DNA from: Rhizobium sp. ACO-34A
Lineage (GTDB): Bacteria; Pseudomonadota; Alphaproteobacteria; Rhizobiales; Rhizobiaceae
Assembly (NCBI GenBank): GCA_002600635.1
Contig: CP021371.1
Location: 1,181,001-1,245,000 of the forward strand
Direction of reading: 5' to 3'
DNA length: 64,000 nt
Part shown: in pieces, positions 45,949 through 55,824 of the stretch
How the letters are laid out: the number at the start of each line of letters is the position of its first letter
How positions within the stretch are numbered: the stretch's first letter is position 1
Notes under the pieces: generated by a model
What the model was told of the DNA's origin: nothing
Databases searched by the model: none
What the model saw: the letters and a program-made list of their open reading frames with translations, nothing else
Position numbers and translations under genes: made by a program

Positions 45949-46237
45949 CCCTGACGGGGGACGTTTCCCCGGCGCCGGCGAAAGCCCGCAATTTGTCTAT
46001 GGTCCATAACGAAAAAATAAGGGCAATCGGTCTATCTTCGGTCGATTGCCTGTAAGGCCGCACTTTTGGCTGCATCCATGATGGATCGCGCCGCGGCTTC
46101 GTCGGGGATATCCATGGCTCGCTTGAGGGCGGACCATCGGTATTCCCGATTGAAAGCGCAATCATGCCCGATGCGGCGGCAGCGCTCAGTTCAGTGCAAC
46201 TGTTCTCGTTGATCGCCAGGCGAAAGAGACTGATTGC

Positions 46238-48166
46238 ATGTCCCTGAAGAACCTTTCACTCAACAAGAAGCTGATCCTGACCTTCCTCGGCATCATGGCA
46301 AGCTGCTTCATCGCGACCGCCATCGTTTTCGTCGAGGCTTATCGTGCCAAGCTCGCCTCGCAGGAGCAGGGCAAGTCCGAACACGTTCTCGCGCTCTCCG
46401 ACATGGCGCTTGAATCCATGCTGGAGCAGGCCGTCAACCTGCGCGGCTACCTGCTGTTCCGCAGCGAAAGCACCTATGCCGACGTTCTTGCCAATCGTGA
46501 GAAGATGCTGACCTACATCGCGGAAGCGAAGCAGGCTGCAGACGACATGCCGTCGATCGTCGCCTCGCTGGATTCCATGAAGTCCGCGGCCGACATCTTC
46601 CACAAAGAGCTGTCGGAGCCGCAGCTCGCTGCCGCCAAGGATGTAAACAAACCGATTTCCGAAATCGTCGAGATTGGTCGCAACGCTTCCAAGGGCCAGC
46701 TTGATGCCTTCCGCACGGAAGCCGCGAAGATCAAGACCCAGATCGGCGAGGTTTCCGCCCGCAACCACGCGGCTCTGGAAAGCGCTCATTTCAATCTGGA
46801 ACTCGCACTGGTCGTCGGTGGCGGCATCGCGGGCGTCGTCGCCGTATTCCTTATCTGGCAGCTTTCCCGCGCCATCGTCGTGCCGATCGTTGGCATGACC
46901 GCCGCCATGACGCGTCTTGCCGATGGCGAGCACGACGTTGACGTTCCGGCCCTCGACCGGGGTGATGAAGTGGGCAAGATGGCGAAGGCCGTCGTCGTCT
47001 TCAAGGATGCTGCCATCGAGAAGCTGCGCCTGTCGGGTGAAACCGAGGCCATGCGTGCCCAGGCCGAAGAAGAGCGCCGTCGCGCCGAGGCCGAGAAGGC
47101 CCGGGAGGCCGAAGAAATCGGCTTCGCCATGGACCAGCTCGCCACCGGTCTCACCGCGCTTGCGGACGGAAACGTCGCCTATCGCATCGACACCACGTTC
47201 GCAGCCCGTCTCGATGCTCTCAGGCTCAACTTCAATGCCTCGCTGGACAAGCTTCAGGCCGCGCTTCGCTCCGTTGGTGACAATGCCGCCGCGATCAACG
47301 CCGGAGCATCGGAAATCCGCGCCTCGGCTGACGACCTTGCCAAGCGCACCGAACAGCAGGCGGCTTCCGTCGAGGAAACCGCGGCCGCCCTCGAGCAGGT
47401 CGTCACCACGGTCAAGGATACCGCGCGCCGCGCCGAGGATGTCGGCGCCCTCGTTGCCCGCACCCGCGCCGGCGCCGAGCGCTCCGGTCAGGTCGTCGGC
47501 AATGCCGTTGCCGCGATGACCGAGATCGAGAAGTCTTCCGGCGAGATCGGCAAGATCATCAGCGTGATCGAAGACATCGCCTTCCAGACCAACCTTCTGG
47601 CGCTGAACGCAGGCGTTGAAGCAGCCCGCGCAGGCGAGGCCGGCAAGGGTTTCGCGGTCGTCGCACAGGAAGTGCGCGAACTCGCCCAGCGATCCGCCAA
47701 CGCAGCGAAGGAAATCAAGGCGCTGATATCGACCTCTTCCGCACAGGTCGGCAACGGCGTGGCGCTGGTCGATGAAACGGGCACCGAACTTGAAAAGATC
47801 GTGCATGCGGTTCTGGAAATCAGCGACCATGTGTCGGCGATCGTTACCGCAAGCCGCGAACAGTCCACCGGCCTGCAGGAGATCAACACTGCCGTCAATT
47901 CGATGGACCAGGGCACCCAGCAGAATGCCGCCATGGTCGAGCAGCAGACGGCGGCCAGCCATTCGCTGGCGACCGAGGCCGCCTCGCTCAACGCTCTTCT
48001 GGCGCAGTTCCAGCTCGGCTCCGAGCGTCAGGTTTCCGCGCCGCGCGCGGCCGGTCGCGACGCGAAGCCTGCCGCTTCTCCGGCTCGCGCGCTGGCAAGC
48101 CGCGTCTCCAGCGCTTTTGGTGGAGGCTCGACGGCAGCGGCCAAGCAGGAATGGTCGGAATTCTGA
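46238..48166 (+). CDS. Methyl-accepting chemotaxis protein with four-helix-type sensor and tethering pentapeptide
   Basis: The 642-residue chemoreceptor has TM1 (about 10-32) and an all-helical periplasmic domain of CHASE3/4HB type (about 33-190, [20 protein letters not shown]). TM2 is about 192-212. HAMP and a second HAMP-like region precede the signalling hairpin with [21 protein letters not shown]. The C-terminus is EWSEF, fitting the xWxxF motif that docks CheR and CheB in some receptors; the two receptors at 7-11 kb lack it. A bidirectional terminator follows. Ligand unknown. Confidence 0.93.
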   Translation: MSLKNLSLNKKLILTFLGIMASCFIATAIVFVEAYRAKLASQEQGKSEHVLALSDMALESMLEQAVNLRGYLLFRSESTYADVLANREKMLTYIAEAKQAADDMPSIVASLDSMKSAADIFHKELSEPQLAAAKDVNKPISEIVEIGRNASKGQLDAFRTEAAKIKTQIGEVSARNHAALESAHFNLELALVVGGGIAGVVAVFLIWQLSRAIVVPIVGMTAAMTRLADGEHDVDVPALDRGDEVGKMAKAVVVFKDAAIEKLRLSGETEAMRAQAEEERRRAEAEKAREAEEIGFAMDQLATGLTALADGNVAYRIDTTFAARLDALRLNFNASLDKLQAALRSVGDNAAAINAGASEIRASADDLAKRTEQQAASVEETAAALEQVVTTVKDTARRAEDVGALVARTRAGAERSGQVVGNAVAAMTEIEKSSGEIGKIISVIEDIAFQTNLLALNAGVEAARAGEAGKGFAVVAQEVRELAQRSANAAKEIKALISTSSAQVGNGVALVDETGTELEKIVHAVLEISDHVSAIVTASREQSTGLQEINTAVNSMDQGTQQNAAMVEQQTAASHSLATEAASLNALLAQFQLGSERQVSAPRAAGRDAKPAASPARALASRVSSAFGGGSTAAAKQEWSEF

Positions 48167-48187
48167 TCCTGTCCTTAAGGCACAACA

Positions 48188-48220
48188 AGAAAGCCCGGCG
48201 AACTGCCGGGCTTTCTTGTT
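48188..48220. terminator. Bidirectional terminator between chemoreceptor and DUF883-like gene
   Basis: AAGAAAGCCCGGCGAACTGCCGGGCTTTCTTGTTT: a 10-bp stem with A-rich and T-rich flanks, usable from both strands. Confidence 0.87.
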
Positions 48221-48266
48221 TCAGGCCATCGGCAGCCACGCGAGCGGTCGCCTTGGCTCGTGGACC

Positions 48267-48605
48267 TCAGCGCCAGTTCCAGTTGCTGCTGTTGCGCGAA
48301 GGCTGGGTGGCGCTGGCGAGGAAATAGCCGATCAGGCCGCCGAGAATGCCGACGGTTACCAGCGCCGTGGAGGTCGCGGCCGGATGGTCGCGCACCACGG
48401 ATGCCACCGTGCCTGCCTCGTCCTTGGCATAGGCGGCCACATCCTGCGCCTTGCGCGAGGCGCCGTTCAATGCCGTGGCGGCGCGGCCGCGCACCTGACC
48501 GGAGACCTTGTCGCCTTCCTCGGCCAGCAGATCCTTGAAGTGCAGGACCTGTTCCTGCAGGCTGCGCAACTCGTTCATGATGTCGCTGTTGTTGGTCGAA
48601 GCCAT
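48267..48605 (-). CDS. DUF883/ElaB-like membrane-anchored protein
   Basis: The 112-residue protein has an N-terminal helix (MASTNNSDIMNELRSLQEQ) and a charged Ala-rich amphipathic stretch (YAKDEAGTVASVVRDHP). A single C-terminal membrane helix follows (ATSTALVTVGILGGLIGYFL), and it ends SSNWNWR. This resembles the ElaB/YqjD (DUF883) family, which tethers ribosomes or stress factors to the inner membrane in E. coli. Similarity is in layout rather than a sharp motif. The ATG follows GAAAGGAAG. Confidence 0.65.
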   Translation of the reverse strand: MASTNNSDIMNELRSLQEQVLHFKDLLAEEGDKVSGQVRGRAATALNGASRKAQDVAAYAKDEAGTVASVVRDHPAATSTALVTVGILGGLIGYFLASATQPSRNSSNWNWR

Positions 48606-48707
48606 AGTCTCTTCCTTTCGGTCTCGTTGAAACTTCTCGACGGGGAGAACGCGAAAGGAGCGGGAAGGTTCCCGATGTCGGCTCCGGCCCGGCCGCGGGC
48701 TGGCCTG

Positions 48708-48750
48708 AAAAACGAAACACCCGACACGTTTCCGTGCCGGGTGTTTCAGA
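48708..48750 (-). terminator. Terminator of sodB
   Basis: GAAACACCCGACACG-TTTC-CGTGCCGGGTGTTTC folds into a near-perfect stem; on the minus strand it is followed by GTTTTTC. It lies 25 bp beyond the sodB stop. Confidence 0.83.
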
Positions 48751-48774
48751 AAGCCGTTGAAACGGCGGCGAAGA

Positions 48775-49377
48775 TTACTTCGCTGCGGCTTCGTAGAGTT
48801 CGAGAACGTAGTCCCAGTTGATCAGGCTGTCGACGAAGGCTTCGAGGTACTTCGGACGAGCGTTGCGGTAGTCGATGTAGTAGGAGTGTTCCCATACGTC
48901 GACGCCGAGGATCGGGGAGGCGCCGTGAACGAGCGGGTTTTCGCCGTTCGGGGTCTTGGAGATGGCGAGCTTGCCGTCCTTGACGGAGAGCCATGCCCAG
49001 CCGGAGCCGAACTGCGTGGTGCCGGCTGCGATGAAATCAGCCTTGAACTTGTCGTAACCGCCGAGGTCGCTGTCGATAGCGGCCTGCAGCTTGCCCGGAA
49101 GCTTGTTGCCGCCGCCGTCCTTCTTCAGCCACTTCCAGAAATGGACGTGGTTGTAGTGCTGTGCAGCGTTGTTGAAGAGACCCTGGTTGGTGCCGAAGGA
49201 CTTCTTGACGACTTCCTCGAGCGACAGGTCGGCGAGGCCGGCTTCAGCAGCAAGCTTGTTGCCGTTGTCGACGTAAGCCTTGTGATGCTTGTCGTGGTGG
49301 AATTCCAGCGTCTCGGCCGACATGAACGGCACGAGAGCATCGTAGGCGTAGGGAAGTGCGGGCAATTCGAAAGCCAT
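48775..49377 (-). CDS. sodB: Superoxide dismutase (Fe/Mn)
   Basis: The 200-residue enzyme has all Fe/Mn-SOD landmarks: MAFELPALPYAYDAL, HHDKHHKAYVDN and NNAAQHYNHVHFW supply two metal histidines. GSGWAWLSVKDGKL and DVWEHSYYIDYRNARP supply the Asp and third His ligands. Cytoplasmic superoxide removal. ATG 49377 follows AAGGAGATTTT and gives the canonical start; the ATG seven codons upstream is not used. Metal preference (Fe or Mn) is not decided here. Confidence 0.96.
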   Translation of the reverse strand: MAFELPALPYAYDALVPFMSAETLEFHHDKHHKAYVDNGNKLAAEAGLADLSLEEVVKKSFGTNQGLFNNAAQHYNHVHFWKWLKKDGGGNKLPGKLQAAIDSDLGGYDKFKADFIAAGTTQFGSGWAWLSVKDGKLAISKTPNGENPLVHGASPILGVDVWEHSYYIDYRNARPKYLEAFVDSLINWDYVLELYEAAAK

Positions 49378-49574
49378 GGTAAAATCTCCTTTTGGCAACA
49401 GATTGCGAATTCGGCGGGTGACGGGAACATAGGAGCGGAACTTCCGGGAGGCAACCTGCCAAAGGTCAAAATTGTTCCATTCCGGAGAAAGAATTCACTG
49501 CCGGCGACCCTCTTCACGCAGCATTCATTCCAGTCCGTTAAAAACAGTCGAAACAAAACCTTGAGGAGCTTTCG

Positions 49575-49898
49575 ATGCGCCACAGCCTTACTGCTTCACT
49601 GGCCTTTTTCGCGCTTGCCGCTCCTGCGCTGGCTTCGTCCGATGGCGCGTGGGAAGAGTTTGCCGCCGATGTGAAGAAGAAGTGCCTCGATGCTGCAGAG
49701 CCGATGATCGAGAAGGCCGCGATTGCGGTCGACCCCTTCGGCTCGGAACGCTTCGGTCTGGCCGTCCTGAGTGGCAAGGCCAAGGGCGGCGACGCCACGG
49801 TCAGCCATATCTGCGTCTACGACAAGCAGGCCCAGACCGTCGAAATCGGCAGCGAGCTGACGGCGGACACCATTTCCGTCACCATCCCCAAGAACTGA
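49575..49898 (+). CDS. Small secreted protein, unrecognised
   Basis: The 107-residue product has a signal peptide (about 1-20, ending APALASS) and a mature region SDGAWEEFAADVKKKCLDAA with two cysteines (KKCLD, HICVY). It ends ITV-like beta-strands (ELTADTISVTIPKN). Probably a folded periplasmic protein with one disulphide. GAGGAGC precedes the ATG. Similar short proteins occur in rhizobia; function unknown. Confidence 0.7.
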   Translation: MRHSLTASLAFFALAAPALASSDGAWEEFAADVKKKCLDAAEPMIEKAAIAVDPFGSERFGLAVLSGKAKGGDATVSHICVYDKQAQTVEIGSELTADTISVTIPKN

Positions 49899-49919
49899 GC
49901 TGTATGCAGGCTCGGGCAA

Positions 49920-50261
49920 TCAGCTGAAGTAACGATCCGGATCCGGCAGGCCCGCAAGGCTGAAGCCGAATTCGGCGCGAGCGATCTTGCATTCGTCGTC
50001 GCCCGGCATGCAGGTGCGACAGACATGCGGGCGCACCATGTAGACGGAACAGCCGACGTGCTTGCCGACTTCGCCGGTCAGTGCCGCGCAGCGTCCGTTC
50101 TCGAACTTCATGCCGCTTTCGTCCCTGGCGATCATCGCCTCGGGAATGGCGGCGATTTCCTCGTCGCTTTCCAGCGAGAAGCGCGGCCATTCCGCCGAAT
50201 AGGCGCAGCACGCGCCGCAGGATTGACAGTCGAAGATCTCGGGAGGCGAGGTTTCGAGCAT
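49920..50261 (-). CDS. YkgJ-family cysteine cluster protein
   Basis: The 113-residue protein has the YkgJ/UPF0153 cysteine pattern: FDCQSCGACCAYSAEWPRF (CxxCxxCC), then a GCSVYMVRPHVCRTCMPGD segment. These cysteines probably bind zinc or an Fe-S cluster. The gene starts 4 bp after the MFS gene stop on the same strand, so they form an operon. No substrate is known. Confidence 0.85.
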   Translation of the reverse strand: MLETSPPEIFDCQSCGACCAYSAEWPRFSLESDEEIAAIPEAMIARDESGMKFENGRCAALTGEVGKHVGCSVYMVRPHVCRTCMPGDDECKIARAEFGFSLAGLPDPDRYFS

Positions 50262-50264
50262 CGC

Positions 50265-51443
50265 TCAGCCCTTCGTTGCCGCTGGACGACGCGCAAGGCC
50301 GAAGGCGAATATGCCGGCGAAGACCAGCATGGTGATGCCGACGGAAAGCGGCCCGGCATCCAGTGACACGCTATCCATGACGACGCCCATCGCACCCGAA
50401 CCTGTTGCGCTGCCGATCGCATAGGCAAGGCCGTAGGCGGCAGCGCCCGAAACCAGCAGACCGCCGCGGAAGCGGTCGCCGAGCAGGGTCAGCGCGCAGG
50501 TATAGAGCGAAAAGCTCGCTGCACCTAGCACGGAAACGGTAACCAGCAGTGCGATCTCCGATGTCAGGAAGGGCAAGGCCATGAAACTTGCGCTGCAGGC
50601 GATAGCAGACCCGACGGTGATGATTGCACGCGGAATGCGGTCCAGCAGGTAGCCAACCAGCGGCTGGGCGAGCGCCGTCGGCAGCGCCACCATGGTCACG
50701 ACGAAGGCGGCGAAGTTCTCGGAATAGCCGCGCTCGACGAAGTAGAGCGGGATGGTCGAGATCGCCGCGATGTCGGAAAAGCCGAAGGCGACGACCATCA
50801 GCACCAGAATGGGCGCAAGCCGCACGAACTGGATCAGGCCGCCGGCCGACGAGCGCTCCGGCCTTGTCCGGGCGAAGCGTCCGAGCATCACCGATGCGAA
50901 GGCCACGAAGGCGATATAGACGGCGACCAGCGCGAAGGCGAAACCGTCTTCCGTGCCGACAAAGGGAATGGCAAGCGGCCCGGCGGCAAAGCCCGCGCAC
51001 ATGCTGGCGCCGTATATGCCGGAAACCCGGCCTCGCAGCCGGTCGGGACAGGCGGTGTTCAGCCATGCCTCGCTGATGGTGAAGATGATGCTGGTGGAGA
51101 ACCCGAGCAGGAAGCGGGCGATGAACCACACCCAGACCGCATCGAATATCGCGAATGCGGTCAGCGACGCGGATGCCCCGACGAGACCGGCGACGATCAG
51201 CCGGTCGCCTCTCAGCATCGTGGTCAGCCGTCCGATCAGCAGGGTCGAGGTGGCAAGGCCCGCCGCGAAGACGGAAGCGTTGAGCCCGGCAAGGCTCGAC
51301 GAAACGCCACGGCTTTCCAGCACCAGCGCGATCAGCGGATAGGTCAGGCCCTGCCCGACGGAAAACGCGGTGACGCCCAGGATCACCACGGCAATCGCGG
51401 CCCAGTCGGGCGCGAAGTCTTCGGCAATGGCGGACATCTGCAT
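50265..51443 (-). CDS. MFS transporter (YcaD/sugar-efflux-like)
   Basis: The 392-residue transporter has twelve predicted helices. The typical MFS motif near loop 2-3 is LLIGRLTTMLRGDRLIVAG. ARFLLGFSTSIIFTISEAW and CPDRLRGRVSGIYGASM match the YcaD/UMF1-like group of small-molecule exporters. It heads the operon with the YkgJ-like gene. ATG 51443 has GGGAGG five bases upstream and is preferred to the GTG one codon earlier. A degenerate duplicate of residues about 100-135 of this gene lies at 52466-52577. Confidence 0.85.
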   Translation of the reverse strand: MQMSAIAEDFAPDWAAIAVVILGVTAFSVGQGLTYPLIALVLESRGVSSSLAGLNASVFAAGLATSTLLIGRLTTMLRGDRLIVAGLVGASASLTAFAIFDAVWVWFIARFLLGFSTSIIFTISEAWLNTACPDRLRGRVSGIYGASMCAGFAAGPLAIPFVGTEDGFAFALVAVYIAFVAFASVMLGRFARTRPERSSAGGLIQFVRLAPILVLMVVAFGFSDIAAISTIPLYFVERGYSENFAAFVVTMVALPTALAQPLVGYLLDRIPRAIITVGSAIACSASFMALPFLTSEIALLVTVSVLGAASFSLYTCALTLLGDRFRGGLLVSGAAAYGLAYAIGSATGSGAMGVVMDSVSLDAGPLSVGITMLVFAGIFAFGLARRPAATKG

Positions 51444-51589
51444 CACGGCCTCCCTTTGGGCTGCGGACGAGTTTCTTGTGATTTCTTGTCTGGATTGGGC
51501 TCCGGTCTACCGGGGCGCGGGCCGGAAGTCCAGCGGGAGGAATACGGCCCCGATTTCAGGGCGACGAAACCGTTGCGATCTTGTCGCCG

Positions 51590-51778
51590 CTACTCCCCGC
51601 TCTTGCGGGTGCAGACATAGTCTTTCCGGATGCAGGCGATGGACGGCGTCGAGCAGATGGCCTGGCCGTTATCGACCTTGCAGATGCTGCACTGGTCGGT
51701 GAATTCGGCGCAGGCCGGTTCCGCCTTGAGGAAGGCTTCCATGTTGCGCTGAACCTGCGCCGCGTCCTCGGCCGCTAC
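51590..51778 (-). pseudogene. Truncated copy of the small cysteine-protein gene
   Basis: This is about 93% identical, over roughly 188 bp, to the gene 52578-52832. The C-terminal coding part is open to a TAG at 51590, with AEDAAQVQRNMEAFL and ICSTPSIACIRKDYVC. The signal peptide is missing, replaced by AT-rich sequence beyond 51778. Only about a dozen base differences separate the two copies, so the duplication is fairly recent. Confidence 0.85.
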
Positions 51779-51932
51779 CGATTTGTGTACGCGGTATAGG
51801 CTTTGCTTGAAAGAGACTACGGGTTCAATTTATAAAGTTATCGATGCGAGTCAAAGTAAGACGACCACGTATGATAGGGTCGCTATTTTATCAAAAAAAA
51901 CGAAAATCAGGGAATAATATATAGTTATAAAG

Positions 51933-52424
51933 ATGAGAAATAAATATATTTTTTTCGAAAAAAATCCTAAAATGAAAATGGATGATCGCATAATGCTTGC
52001 GGTGATGACTTTTTCATTTTTTTATGATGTAATTTTTAAAATATTACTTTATTTAAATATAATTGAAGTTAACCAAAATTACGTTTATTTTAGCAACGCA
52101 ATAATATTGATTATTATGGCATTCTACGCAATTGTAATATTCATTATATCGATAAATAGAAATGTATATGATTTAGAAAAATTTCCAAGATTAATAAATA
52201 TATTATTTATAATTTTTATTTGCTTATCAATTATTTTTTTATTTTTCCCGAAACTTGAAAATGGTAAATTTGAAGATTTTGTTTATGGGCGATATGATTT
52301 TGATATTTACTATTCGATAGAATATCTGCTTTTGATTGTTTGTATTTTTGGATTTTTGCATTACAATATTTTGTTGTTGAGGGTTCTGATTGGAATCGCT
52401 CATCACAAGATTACAGGTGCTTAA
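51933..52424 (+). CDS. Hypothetical membrane protein in an AT-rich island
   Basis: The 163-residue predicted protein has four strongly hydrophobic segments (for example VMTFSFFYDVIFKILLYLNI, IILIIMAFYAIVIFIISI, ILFIIFICLSIIFLFFP, YLLLIVCIFGFLHYNILLL). The sequence is dominated by Ile, Phe, Tyr, Asn and Lys because the DNA is extremely AT-rich, unlike every other gene here. I recognise no family. The start is uncertain (ATG 51933 or the ATGs at codons 14-16), and no good ribosome binding site is visible. It is probably foreign, and may not be expressed. Confidence 0.5.
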   Translation: MRNKYIFFEKNPKMKMDDRIMLAVMTFSFFYDVIFKILLYLNIIEVNQNYVYFSNAIILIIMAFYAIVIFIISINRNVYDLEKFPRLINILFIIFICLSIIFLFFPKLENGKFEDFVYGRYDFDIYYSIEYLLLIVCIFGFLHYNILLLRVLIGIAHHKITGA

Positions 52425-52465
52425 CTGCTGTAGGTTGTGAACGGCACTATAGCTCTTCAAGCCCC

Positions 52466-52577
52466 ATAGTTTGTCGGGACAGAGCGGTGTCAGCTGCACT
52501 TCGCTGATGGTTAAGATGATGTTGGTTGAGGCTCCGAGCAGGAAGCGCACGACGGCTCAGACAGCATCGCATCCGCG
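52466..52577 (-). pseudogene. Degenerate fragment of the MFS transporter gene
   Basis: About 110 bp aligns at roughly 75-80% with 51050-51160 of the MFS gene (shared TCGGGACAG, CGCTGATGGT, AAGATGATG, GAGCAGGAAGCG). It encodes a shifted, broken version of residues ARFLLG...ISE. It directly abuts the stop codon of the cysteine-protein gene at 52578 and has no intact frame. Confidence 0.8.
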
Positions 52578-52832
52578 TTACTCCCCGTTCTTGCGGGTGC
52601 AGACATAATCTTTCCGGATGCAGGCGATGGAAGGCGTCGAGCAGATGGCCTTGCCGTTCTCGACCTTGCAGATACTGCACTGGTCGGTGAATTCGGCGCA
52701 GGCCGGTTCGGCCCTGAGGAAGGCTTCCATGTTGCGCTGGGCCTGTGCCGCGTCCTCGGCGGCTGCGGGGCCGATGGCGAAGGCCGAGGCCAGCGCCATG
52801 GCCAAAATTCCGGCGACGATAGAAGAAAGCAT
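52578..52832 (-). CDS. Small secreted cysteine-rich protein
   Basis: The 84-residue product has a signal peptide (about 1-25: MLSSIVAGILAMALASAF, ending PAAAED) and a mature domain of about 59 residues with six cysteines (PACAEF, DQCSICK, AICSTPSIACIRKDYVC). It is likely disulphide-bonded in the periplasm. ATG 52832 follows GGGAGGCC. It lies 28 bp after dxs on the same strand, so it may be co-transcribed. A truncated duplicate lies at 51590-51778. I do not recognise the family. Confidence 0.75.
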   Translation of the reverse strand: MLSSIVAGILAMALASAFAIGPAAAEDAAQAQRNMEAFLRAEPACAEFTDQCSICKVENGKAICSTPSIACIRKDYVCTRKNGE

Positions 52833-52860
52833 GCTGGCCTCCCTCCGTTCGCCGGAAATG

Positions 52861-54780
52861 TTATCCGGCCGCGTTGACGCCGACGCCGCTCTGGCCGAGC
52901 GCGGCAAAGACGGTTTTCAGGATGCCCGTATGGTCGAGACCGGCGCGGGCATACATGGTCTCGGGCTTTGCCTGATCCATCCAGATATCCGGCAGGACCA
53001 GCGGCCGCACCTTGAGGCCGCTGTCGAGCAGGCCTTCGGTCGCGAGATAATGCAGGACCTGCGAGCCGAAGCCGCCGACCGCACCTTCCTCGACTGTGAC
53101 CAGCACGGCGTGATGGCGGGCAAGCTGGCGGATCAGGTCGTGATCGAGCGGCTTGGCGAAACGGGCATCGGCAACCGTGGTGGAAAGCCCTGCGGCCTCC
53201 AGATCTTCGGCCGCCAGCATGCAGTCGGCAAGACGGGTGCCGAAGGAGAGAAGCGCCACCTTGTTGCCCTGACGGATCACACGGCCCTTGCCGATTTCGA
53301 GAATTTCGCCGCGTTCGGGAAGCTGTACGCCGACGCCTTCGCCGCGCGGATAGCGGAAGGAGATCGGGCCGTCGTCATAAGCCACGGCCGTGCGCACCAT
53401 GTGCTTCAGTTCCGCCTCATCGGCAGCCGCCATCACCACGAAGCCGGGCAGGCTGGCGAGGAAGCCGGTATCGAACGAACCCGCATGGGTCGGACCGTCG
53501 GCGCCGACGAAGCCGGCGCGGTCGATCGGGAAGCGGACGGGCAGGCCCTGGATCGCCACGTCATGGACCACCTGATCGTAACCGCGCTGCAGGAAGGTGG
53601 AATAAAGCGCGCAGAAAGGCTTGTAGCCTTCCGTCGCAAGGCCTGCGGCGAAAGTGACGGCATGCTGCTCGGCGATGCCGACGTCGAAGGTCCGCTTGGG
53701 GAAGACTTCCTGCAGTTTGTCGAGGCCGGTGCCTGAGGGCATGGCGGCGGTGATGCCGACGATCTTGTCGTCGAGGCGGGCTTCCTGCACCAGCGTTTCG
53801 CCGAACACCGATGTATAGCTCGGGGCGTTCGGCTTTGCCTTCGCCTGAGCGCCGGTGATGACGTCGAAACGATTGACGCCGTGATACTTGTCGGCGGCGG
53901 CTTCAGCCGGGGCGTAGCCCTTGCCCTTCTGGGTCACGACATGGATCAGCACGGGGCCGAGCGCGTTGTCGCGCACATTGCGCAGGACCGGAAGAAGATG
54001 CTCGAAGGAGTGACCGTCGATCGGGCCGATGTGGTAGAAGCCGAGTTCCTCGAACATCGTGCCGCCGGTCACATAGCCGCGCGCATGGCCGACAGCCCGG
54101 GTGATCGCCCGGTCGACGTTCTTGCCGAGATAGGCGGTGAGCTTCTTGCCGATCTCGCGGAAGCCCATATAGGTCCGGCCGGAGGCAAGGCGCGCCAGAT
54201 AGGCGCTCATCGCGCCAGTCGGCGGGGCAATCGACATGTCGTTGTCGTTGAGGATGAGGATCAGCCGCGCATCGAGCGCGCCGGCATTGTTCAGCGCCTC
54301 ATAGGCCATGCCGGCCGACATCGCGCCGTCGCCGATGACGGCGATCACCTTGCGATTGGTGCCGGCGAGGTCCGAACCGACCGCCATGCCAAGGCCGGCT
54401 GAAATTGAAGTCGAGGAATGGGCCGCGCCGAAGGGGTCGTATTCGCTCTCGGCCCGCTTGGTGAAGCCGGAGAGCCCGTCCTCCTGTCGCAGCGTGCGGA
54501 TGCGGGCGCGACGTCCGGTCAGGATCTTGTGCGGATAACACTGGTGCCCCACGTCGAAGATCAGCCGATCCTCAGGCGTTTCGAACACCTTGTGGATGGC
54601 GATGGTGAGTTCCACCACGCCGAGACCGGCGCCCAGATGGCCGCCGGTCTTCGACACGGCGTCGATCATTTCCTTGCGGAGTTCTGCTGCGAGCTGCGGC
54701 AGGTCGCGGTCGTCAAGACCTCTCAGGTCTGCGGGAAGCTTGACCTTGTCCAGCAAGGGTGTCTCGGGAAGGGGTGTCAC
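52861..54780 (-). CDS. dxs: 1-deoxy-D-xylulose-5-phosphate synthase
   Basis: The 639-residue enzyme condenses pyruvate and glyceraldehyde-3-phosphate, using thiamine diphosphate, at the start of the MEP isoprenoid pathway. The ThDP motif [18 protein letters not shown], the [18 protein letters not shown] pattern and [13 protein letters not shown] are all standard, and the length is normal. Isoprenoids from here feed ubiquinone made via ubiA upstream in this window. The nearest upstream gene on this strand is pirin, 118 bp away. Confidence 0.97.
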   Translation of the reverse strand: MTPLPETPLLDKVKLPADLRGLDDRDLPQLAAELRKEMIDAVSKTGGHLGAGLGVVELTIAIHKVFETPEDRLIFDVGHQCYPHKILTGRRARIRTLRQEDGLSGFTKRAESEYDPFGAAHSSTSISAGLGMAVGSDLAGTNRKVIAVIGDGAMSAGMAYEALNNAGALDARLILILNDNDMSIAPPTGAMSAYLARLASGRTYMGFREIGKKLTAYLGKNVDRAITRAVGHARGYVTGGTMFEELGFYHIGPIDGHSFEHLLPVLRNVRDNALGPVLIHVVTQKGKGYAPAEAAADKYHGVNRFDVITGAQAKAKPNAPSYTSVFGETLVQEARLDDKIVGITAAMPSGTGLDKLQEVFPKRTFDVGIAEQHAVTFAAGLATEGYKPFCALYSTFLQRGYDQVVHDVAIQGLPVRFPIDRAGFVGADGPTHAGSFDTGFLASLPGFVVMAAADEAELKHMVRTAVAYDDGPISFRYPRGEGVGVQLPERGEILEIGKGRVIRQGNKVALLSFGTRLADCMLAAEDLEAAGLSTTVADARFAKPLDHDLIRQLARHHAVLVTVEEGAVGGFGSQVLHYLATEGLLDSGLKVRPLVLPDIWMDQAKPETMYARAGLDHTGILKTVFAALGQSGVGVNAAG

Positions 54781-54897
54781 TGGCGCGTAACTCTTGAGCT
54801 TGTCTTCATTTTCGGCGTGTCGTCCGCCTTTACAGGATTTAACCGGACGACAAAAGCGCGATGCCTCACAAACGATGCCGAAGGGCTTATATAACCG

Positions 54898-55824
54898 TCA
54901 AAAGCCTTCGGGCAAAGGAATAAACTCTTCCTCGTCGCCGGGCACGATATCGAAGCGCCCGCTTCGCCATTCCTTCTTCGCCTGTTCGATGCGTTCCTTG
55001 GAGGAGGAAACGAAATTCCACCAGATGTGGCGCTTCGAATTGAGTGCTGCTCCTCCGAACAGCATGATGTGACAGCCCGCGGCGCCGGCGCGAAGCGTGA
55101 TCGCGTCCCTCGGACGGAAAACCAGCAGCTGGTCGGCGGCGAAGACATCGCCCGAGATCTCCACTTCACCGGAGAGCACATAGGCCGCCCGTTCCTCATG
55201 GCCGGCATCGAAGGGAAAGCTGCCGCCGGGCACGAGTGTCAAGTCGACATAAAGCGTGTCGGAATAGGATTTCACCGGAGATGTCAGCCCGCCGAGGCTG
55301 CCGATCACCACGCGGCCGCTCGCGCCGGCGGCGTCGAAGGTCGGCATGGCGCTCTTTTCGGTGTGGGCAAAGGCGGGGTCGATCTCTTCCTTGTCGTCGG
55401 GCAGCGCCAGCCAGGTTTGCAGACCGGAAATCGAAAACGGATTGCCGCGCAGCTTTTCCGGCGTGCGCTCGGAATGCACGATGCCGCGGCCGGCTGTTAT
55501 CAGGTTGATGTCGCCGGGCTCGATCACCAGTTCCGTGCCGAGGCTGTCGCGATGCTTGATCTCGCCGTCGAAGAGATAGGTGACGGTGGAAAGCCCGATA
55601 TGCGGATGCGGGCGCACGTCCATCGCTTCACCGGCCTTCAGGAGGGCAGGGCCCATCCGGTCGAAGAAGATGAAGGGGCCGACCAGACGGCGGCGTGCCG
55701 AAGGCAACGCCCGCTTCACCGAGAAACCGCCAAGGTCGCTGGTGCGCGGAATGATCAGGTGTTCGATGGCGTCACAGGCGAATGCGTCGCCGGGAACGGG
55801 ATCATTTCCGGGAAAGAACGACAT
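54898..55824 (-). CDS. Pirin family protein
   Basis: The 308-residue bicupin has the pirin N-terminal signature: GPFIFFDRMGPALLKAG, then RPHPHIGLSTVTYLFDGEI with the metal-binding histidines (HPHIG, H of the following EIKHRDS, and GRGIVHSE). The C-terminal cupin is partial. Pirins act as quercetinases or redox-sensing regulators. ATG 55824 follows GGAGGCC. Monocistronic. Confidence 0.92.
   Translation of the reverse strand: MSFFPGNDPVPGDAFACDAIEHLIIPRTSDLGGFSVKRALPSARRRLVGPFIFFDRMGPALLKAGEAMDVRPHPHIGLSTVTYLFDGEIKHRDSLGTELVIEPGDINLITAGRGIVHSERTPEKLRGNPFSISGLQTWLALPDDKEEIDPAFAHTEKSAMPTFDAAGASGRVVIGSLGGLTSPVKSYSDTLYVDLTLVPGGSFPFDAGHEERAAYVLSGEVEISGDVFAADQLLVFRPRDAITLRAGAAGCHIMLFGGAALNSKRHIWWNFVSSSKERIEQAKKEWRSGRFDIVPGDEEEFIPLPEGF

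Noticed and set aside
46256..47962. 568-residue antisense frame over the chemoreceptor
   Set aside because: Shadow of a repetitive helical receptor; no motif or start signal.
51800..51840. GGGTTCAA resembling a tRNA T-arm near the start of the AT-rich island (possible attachment site)
   Set aside because: No acceptor, anticodon or D-arm could be assembled around it.
52239..52550. 103-residue minus-strand frame with resemblance to an MFS protein
   Set aside because: The resemblance comes from the degenerate MFS fragment; the other half is AT-rich island sequence, so it is not a real gene.
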